A stretch of DNA of 8,555 nucleotides from Faecalimonas sp. (GTDB lineage Bacteria > Bacillota_A > Clostridia > Lachnospirales > Lachnospiraceae): assembly GCA_026169575.1 (NCBI GenBank), contig JAPFCT010000314.1:1-8555 (forward strand). The letters are read 5' to 3'. Below, one piece after another: positions 5,390-8,555 of the stretch (the first letter of the stretch is position 1; each line of letters begins with the position of its first letter). Both the position numbers and the translations under genes were made by a program. The notes under the pieces are model-generated. The model searched no databases. It was not told where the DNA came from and saw only the letters and a list, made by a program, of their open reading frames with translations.

Positions 5390-7954
5390 CTATCTTGGCA
5401 CTTCTACCATCTTGAATGCCTCTACCTGGTCTTCCTCTTTGACATCGTTAAATTTCTCAAATACAAGACCACATTCATATCCGGCTCTGACTTCCTTGAC
5501 GTCGTCTTTGAAACGTTTCAGAGATGCAAGCGCACCTTCAAAGATCACGACGCCATCTCTGGATACTCTGACAGAGCATCCCCGCTCAAAGGTACCGTCA
5601 AGCACATAAGAACCTGCGATCGTTCCGACACCAGATGCCTTGAATGTCTGGCGTACTTCCGCATGGCCGAGCACCTTCTCCTCAAAGATCGGGTCCAGCA
5701 TTCCTTTCATCGCTGCCTGCACATCTTCGATCGCATCGTAGATGACACGGTACAGACGCAGGTCAACGCCTTCGCGCTCTGCGATCTCCTTTGCAGTCGC
5801 ATCCGGGCGGACATTGAATCCGATGATGATCGCATTGGATGCAGATGCAAGGTTGACGTCAGACTCATTGATCGCACCGACACCGCCGTGGATGATCTTA
5901 ATCACGACTTCCTCGTTGGACAGTTTCAGAAGGCTCTGTTTTACTGCTTCCACAGATCCCTGCACATCGGCTTTTACAATGATTCCAAGTTCTTTTAAGT
6001 TTCCTGCCTGGATCTGGCTGAACAGATCGTCTAAGGACATTCTTGATTTTGTCTCTTCCAGCATTCTCACACGGTTCTGGGAAATAAATGTTTCTGCAAA
6101 GCTTCTTGCTTCCTTATCAGACTCACATCCCACAAAGATCTCACCCGCATTTGGAACATCATTCAGTCCGAGGATCTCTACCGGCATGGACGGTCCTGCT
6201 TCTTTGACACGTCTTCCCTTGTCGTCCATCATCGCTCTTACTTTTCCGTAAGCAGAGCCTGCTGCGATCGGATCTCCGACATGAAGTGTTCCTTTCTGTA
6301 CAAGGACTGTTGCCACAGAGCCTTTTCCTTTGTCAAGCTGTGCCTCGATGACGATTCCTCTTGCACGGCGGTCTGGATTTGCCTTTAACTCAGACACTTC
6401 CGCTGTAAGAAGGATCATCTCAAGCAGCTCGTCGATTCCCTCATGTGTATGCGCAGATACCGGAACAAAGATCGTGCTTCCGCCCCAGTCTTCCGCGATC
6501 AGGCCATACTCTGTCAGTTCCTGTTTTACTCTTTCTACATTTGCACTTGGCTTATCGATCTTATTCACTGCGACGATGATCTCGATCCCTGCTGCTTTCG
6601 CATGGTTGATCGCTTCCACGGTCTGCGGCATCACACCGTCATCGGCTGCAACAACAAGGATCGCGATATCTGTAGAGCTTGCTCCACGCATACGCATCGC
6701 CGTAAATGCCTCATGTCCCGGTGTATCAAGGAATGTAATGTTCTCTCCATTGATCGTTGCCACATACGCACCGATATGCTGTGTGATTCCGCCTGCCTCG
6801 CGGTCGATCACGTTTGTATTACGGATCGCATCAAGAAGAGAAGTCTTTCCGTGGTCAACGTGTCCCATAACACATACGACCGGAGGACGTTTCACCATTG
6901 TGCTCTCATCTTCCTCGTCTTCTCTTAACAGTTCCTCGATCACATCGACTACTTCTTCTTTCTCGACAAGACATTCAAATTCCATTGCGATTTCTTCTGC
7001 GGTGTCAAAGTCTACTTCCTGGTTGACTGTCACGATCTTGCCCTGCATAAATAATTTCTTAACGATCACAGACGGCTGGATCTTCATCTTATCTGCAAGT
7101 TCCTGAATCGTAAGCGTCTCCGGGATTGTGATCATTTTGATCTTCTCTTCTTCCTTCTCCACCGGTTTCGGCTGTGGTTTTACCGGCTGTGACATCGGTT
7201 TTTGTTTCTTTCCTTTTGGAACTCTGTCTTCTCTGTCGTCATCACGGTAATCTTTCTTCTTATAGTTGTCTTTGCCCTTCTGGCGCTGCGGCTTCTGTTC
7301 CGGAACGATCGGTGCCGGGATAGACGGTGAGTTTCCTCTTCCGTTCTCCTGCCTTCTGTCGTCTCTTCTTCCGTTATTTCTTCTGTTGTCCTGGCCACGG
7401 TCATCTCTTCTTCCCTGGCCGGAGAATCCGCCTTTCTGTCCCTGACGGTCGCCTCTTCCATCCTGACGGTTCTCGCCACGGTTGTTGTATCCTCTGTTGT
7501 CACCGCGGTTCTCTCCGGAGCGCTCTCCTCTGTTAAATGGACGGTTGGAACGTTCTCCTCTGTTCTCCCCGTTTCTGGATCCCTGGTTTCCATTTCCTCC
7601 ACGGCCATTTCCGCCATTGCCAGAACGGTTGTTATTGTTCTGACGGTCCTTTTGTCCCGCGCCGTTTCCTCTCTGATTGTTGCCGCCATTGTTCGATCTC
7701 TGTCCGCCCTGGCGCTTTCCATTCTGTGTATTCTGCGGACGGAATACCTGCACGATATTTTTCTTCTTCGGTGTCTCCTCAGACAATGCTTCCTTCTTTC
7801 CTCCAAAAGCATCTTTCACCATGTTTTCCTGTTCATCTGTAAGGGAACTCATGTGGCTTTTCACCTCTACTTTCTTCTCTTGTAAAAAATCTAAAATTTC
7901 TTTGTTTGACTTATTTAACTCTTTTGCCAGTTCATGTACCCGAATTTTCGTCAT
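5390..7954 (-). CDS. infB: Translation initiation factor IF-2
   Basis: IF2 is a GTPase that binds formylmethionyl initiator tRNA on the 30S subunit and promotes joining of the 50S subunit. The 854-residue product has a small N-terminal IF2_N domain (about 1-52, [20 protein letters not shown]), then a long low-complexity linker (about 75-270) dominated by Arg, Gly, Asn, Gln and Asp. A second IF2_N-like domain follows at about 276-333. The G domain motifs are complete: G1 GHVDHGKT (364-371), G2 [10 protein letters not shown] (388-397), G3 DTPGH (410-414), G4 NKID (464-467) and G5 SAH (500-502). Domains II and III and the tRNA-binding C2 domain fill the rest, ending in [20 protein letters not shown]. 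The ATG at 7954 has a strong GAGGAGGT site with 7-nt spacing that touches the ylxQ stop codon, suggesting coupling. No frameshift or missing motif was seen. Confidence 0.98.
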   Translation of the reverse strand: MTKIRVHELAKELNKSNKEILDFLQEKKVEVKSHMSSLTDEQENMVKDAFGGKKEALSEETPKKKNIVQVFRPQNTQNGKRQGGQRSNNGGNNQRGNGAGQKDRQNNNNRSGNGGNGRGGNGNQGSRNGENRGERSNRPFNRGERSGENRGDNRGYNNRGENRQDGRGDRQGQKGGFSGQGRRDDRGQDNRRNNGRRDDRRQENGRGNSPSIPAPIVPEQKPQRQKGKDNYKKKDYRDDDREDRVPKGKKQKPMSQPVKPQPKPVEKEEEKIKMITIPETLTIQELADKMKIQPSVIVKKLFMQGKIVTVNQEVDFDTAEEIAMEFECLVEKEEVVDVIEELLREDEEDESTMVKRPPVVCVMGHVDHGKTSLLDAIRNTNVIDREAGGITQHIGAYVATINGENITFLDTPGHEAFTAMRMRGASSTDIAILVVAADDGVMPQTVEAINHAKAAGIEIIVAVNKIDKPSANVERVKQELTEYGLIAEDWGGSTIFVPVSAHTHEGIDELLEMILLTAEVSELKANPDRRARGIVIEAQLDKGKGSVATVLVQKGTLHVGDPIAAGSAYGKVRAMMDDKGRRVKEAGPSMPVEILGLNDVPNAGEIFVGCESDKEARSFAETFISQNRVRMLEETKSRMSLDDLFSQIQAGNLKELGIIVKADVQGSVEAVKQSLLKLSNEEVVIKIIHGGVGAINESDVNLASASNAIIIGFNVRPDATAKEIAEREGVDLRLYRVIYDAIEDVQAAMKGMLDPIFEEKVLGHAEVRQTFKASGVGTIAGSYVLDGTFERGCSVRVSRDGVVIFEGALASLKRFKDDVKEVRAGYECGLVFEKFNDVKEEDQVEAFKMVEVPR
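7170..7730 (-). repeat. Low-complexity Arg/Gly/Asn-rich coding repeat inside infB
   Basis: This part of infB encodes the linker at roughly residues 75-262. Short degenerate units recur, such as NRGERS (131-136 and 141-146), [16 protein letters not shown] and RRDDR, which resemble RGG/RG-type RNA-binding tracts. On the DNA level it shows repeated motifs such as TCTCCTCTGTT and CCACGG on the plus strand. The units are irregular, so this is a compositional repeat and not a strict tandem array. Length variation between related strains is to be expected here. Confidence 0.7.
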
Positions 7955-7960
7955 ACGCTC

Positions 7961-7969
7961 TACCTCCTC
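7961..7969 (-). promoter_or_regulatory. infB ribosome binding site overlapping the ylxQ stop
   Basis: The minus strand reads GAGGAGGTA with 7 nt to the infB ATG, near-perfect complementarity to the 3' end of 16S rRNA. The ylxQ TAG stop (7971-7969) shares a base with it. Ribosomes ending ylxQ therefore stop on the infB initiation site, which supports translational coupling and fixes the infB start. Confidence 0.8.
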
Positions 7970-8298
7970 TATGCAACTGTCTGCCTCTCATCCTCTATAT
8001 GCTTTCTGATCCCTTTTGCAAACCCTGCATCCAGCACGGCAAGCGATGCCCGGAATTCTTTTCCCATTGCATGTCCTAAGGTGTCTTTATCTTTATAAAA
8101 ATAAATCGGCACTTCATAGAAATCACACATATTCTGAAACTTCTTCTTTGTATTGTCGGAGGCGTCTTCTGCTACGATGACAAGCTCTGCTCTTCCCGAC
8201 TTCGTCTCTTTCTCTGTCGTAAATTCCCCGCTCACTGTCTTGCCCGCCTTTGTCGCCAGACTGATCAGTGAAAGTGCTTTACTTTGTTTCAATCGCAT
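7969..8298 (-). CDS. ylxQ: YlxQ, L7Ae/L30e-family RNA-binding protein
   Basis: YlxQ belongs to the L7Ae/L30e/Gadd45 fold of small proteins that bind kink-turns and related RNA. Its exact task in bacteria is not settled. The 109-residue product begins [25 protein letters not shown], which matches the usual YlxQ N-terminus (LGLAxKAGKxxSG). It continues with the central strand [21 protein letters not shown] (about 38-58) and the segment [35 protein letters not shown], the typical L7Ae-like pattern. The ATG at 8298 is 4 nt behind a GAGGAG motif and lies within the 3' end of ylxR, overlapping it by 20 nt in another frame. Its position between ylxR and infB is the classic Bacillota order, and co-expression with IF2 is likely. 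Confidence 0.92.
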   Translation of the reverse strand: MRLKQSKALSLISLATKAGKTVSGEFTTEKETKSGRAELVIVAEDASDNTKKKFQNMCDFYEVPIYFYKDKDTLGHAMGKEFRASLAVLDAGFAKGIRKHIEDERQTVA

Positions 8299-8548
8299 CC
8301 ATCTCCTCTTTTAAATGTTCATATACCTCTGCCGGAATGGATTGTTTGAAAGATCTCTCAAGTCCTCTGTTTTTCACTGCCTTCTCGAGGCATTCCTTTG
8401 AGAAACAGAGGTATGCTCCACGGCCGTTCTTCTTGCCGGTCGCATCCAGGATGAATTCATTTTCTGAAGTTTTCAGTACACGCATCATCTCTTTTTTACT
8501 CTTCATTTCCCCGCATCCTACGCATTTTCGCATAGGAATCTTCTTCAT
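8279..8548 (-). CDS. rnpM: YlxR / RnpM, RNA-binding regulator of RNase P
   Basis: The YlxR family (DUF448) has been reported to bind the RNase P RNA and modulate its activity, hence the name RnpM. It is a small cytoplasmic protein usually found next to nusA. The 89-residue product shows the family features: MRKCVGCGEMKSKKEM with Cys9 and Cys12, the conserved GRGAYLC (residues 42-48), and KECLEKAVKNRGLERSF (51-67). The four cysteines 9, 12, 48 and 53 could form a metal site, but this is inference. The ATG at 8548 lies 7 nt from the window edge, so its ribosome binding site and the expected upstream nusA are outside. It overlaps ylxQ by 20 nt. The product is full length. Confidence 0.92.
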   Translation of the reverse strand: MKKIPMRKCVGCGEMKSKKEMMRVLKTSENEFILDATGKKNGRGAYLCFSKECLEKAVKNRGLERSFKQSIPAEVYEHLKEEMDAIETK

Positions 8549-8555
8549 GCTGCCC

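Noticed and set aside
5264..5998. Plus-strand open frame of 244 codons opposite the infB 3' end and the infB-rbfA gap
   Set aside because: Most of it is the complement of infB. The Cys/His/Asp-rich product has no recognisable domain and no upstream ribosome binding site.
6330..7106. Plus-strand open frame of 258 codons opposite infB
   Set aside because: It lies antisense to the conserved G domain of IF2 and is rich in Ser, Ala and Ile as expected from the complement of that codon usage; no protein signature.
7180..7812. Minus-strand frame of 210 codons within infB, rich in Arg, Glu and Thr
   Set aside because: It is an overlapping alternate frame of the low-complexity infB linker. Repetitive DNA keeps several frames open at once.
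1..8555. CRISPR array, mobile element, phage gene, tRNA or toxin-antitoxin pair
   Set aside because: Nothing of this kind was found; almost all of the window is accounted for by conserved translation and RNA-metabolism genes.

Overview
The window is a compact, all-minus-strand housekeeping block for translation and RNA metabolism. Read in the direction of transcription, from high to low coordinates, it runs ylxR (rnpM) - ylxQ - infB - an unresolved 268-nt interval - rbfA - nrnA - truB - ribF - rpsO - pnp (cut by the window edge). This is the downstream half of the nusA-infB operon as known from Bacillota. The gene order, the YlxR/YlxQ pair, nrnA between rbfA and truB, the strong AGGAGG-type ribosome binding sites and the moderate GC content point to a Clostridia-type Bacillota, most likely Lachnospiraceae. 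That placement is inference; the species cannot be named from sequence alone.

Layout. From 8548 down to 2893 the genes are tightly packed: ylxR and ylxQ overlap by 20 nt, the infB ribosome binding site touches the ylxQ stop codon, and nrnA and truB share an ATGA. ribF follows after 37 nt. The spacing suggests one transcript with translational coupling. The 204-nt gap between ribF and rpsO holds a candidate promoter and a leader RNA with a well-formed hairpin carrying a G.U/G-C step like the one S15 recognises. The 249-nt gap between rpsO and pnp holds three stem-loops: a terminator-like hairpin right after rpsO, a small hairpin, and a long irregular hairpin just before the pnp ribosome binding site.

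How the genes work together. YlxR and YlxQ are small RNA-binding proteins. IF2 places initiator tRNA on the ribosome. RbfA matures the 30S subunit and S15 is one of its primary binding proteins. TruB makes pseudouridine 55 in tRNA. NrnA and PNPase degrade short and long RNA, respectively. RibF, which makes FMN and FAD, is the metabolic outlier but is a usual neighbour of truB.

I see no mobile element, CRISPR array, phage gene, tRNA or rRNA, and no sign of a new multi-gene system. The parts worth a second look are the two leader RNAs, the rpsO-pnp intergenic structures, the infB-rbfA interval, where the ylxP gene of Bacillus is not recognisable, and the Arg/Gly/Asn-rich linker of IF2.
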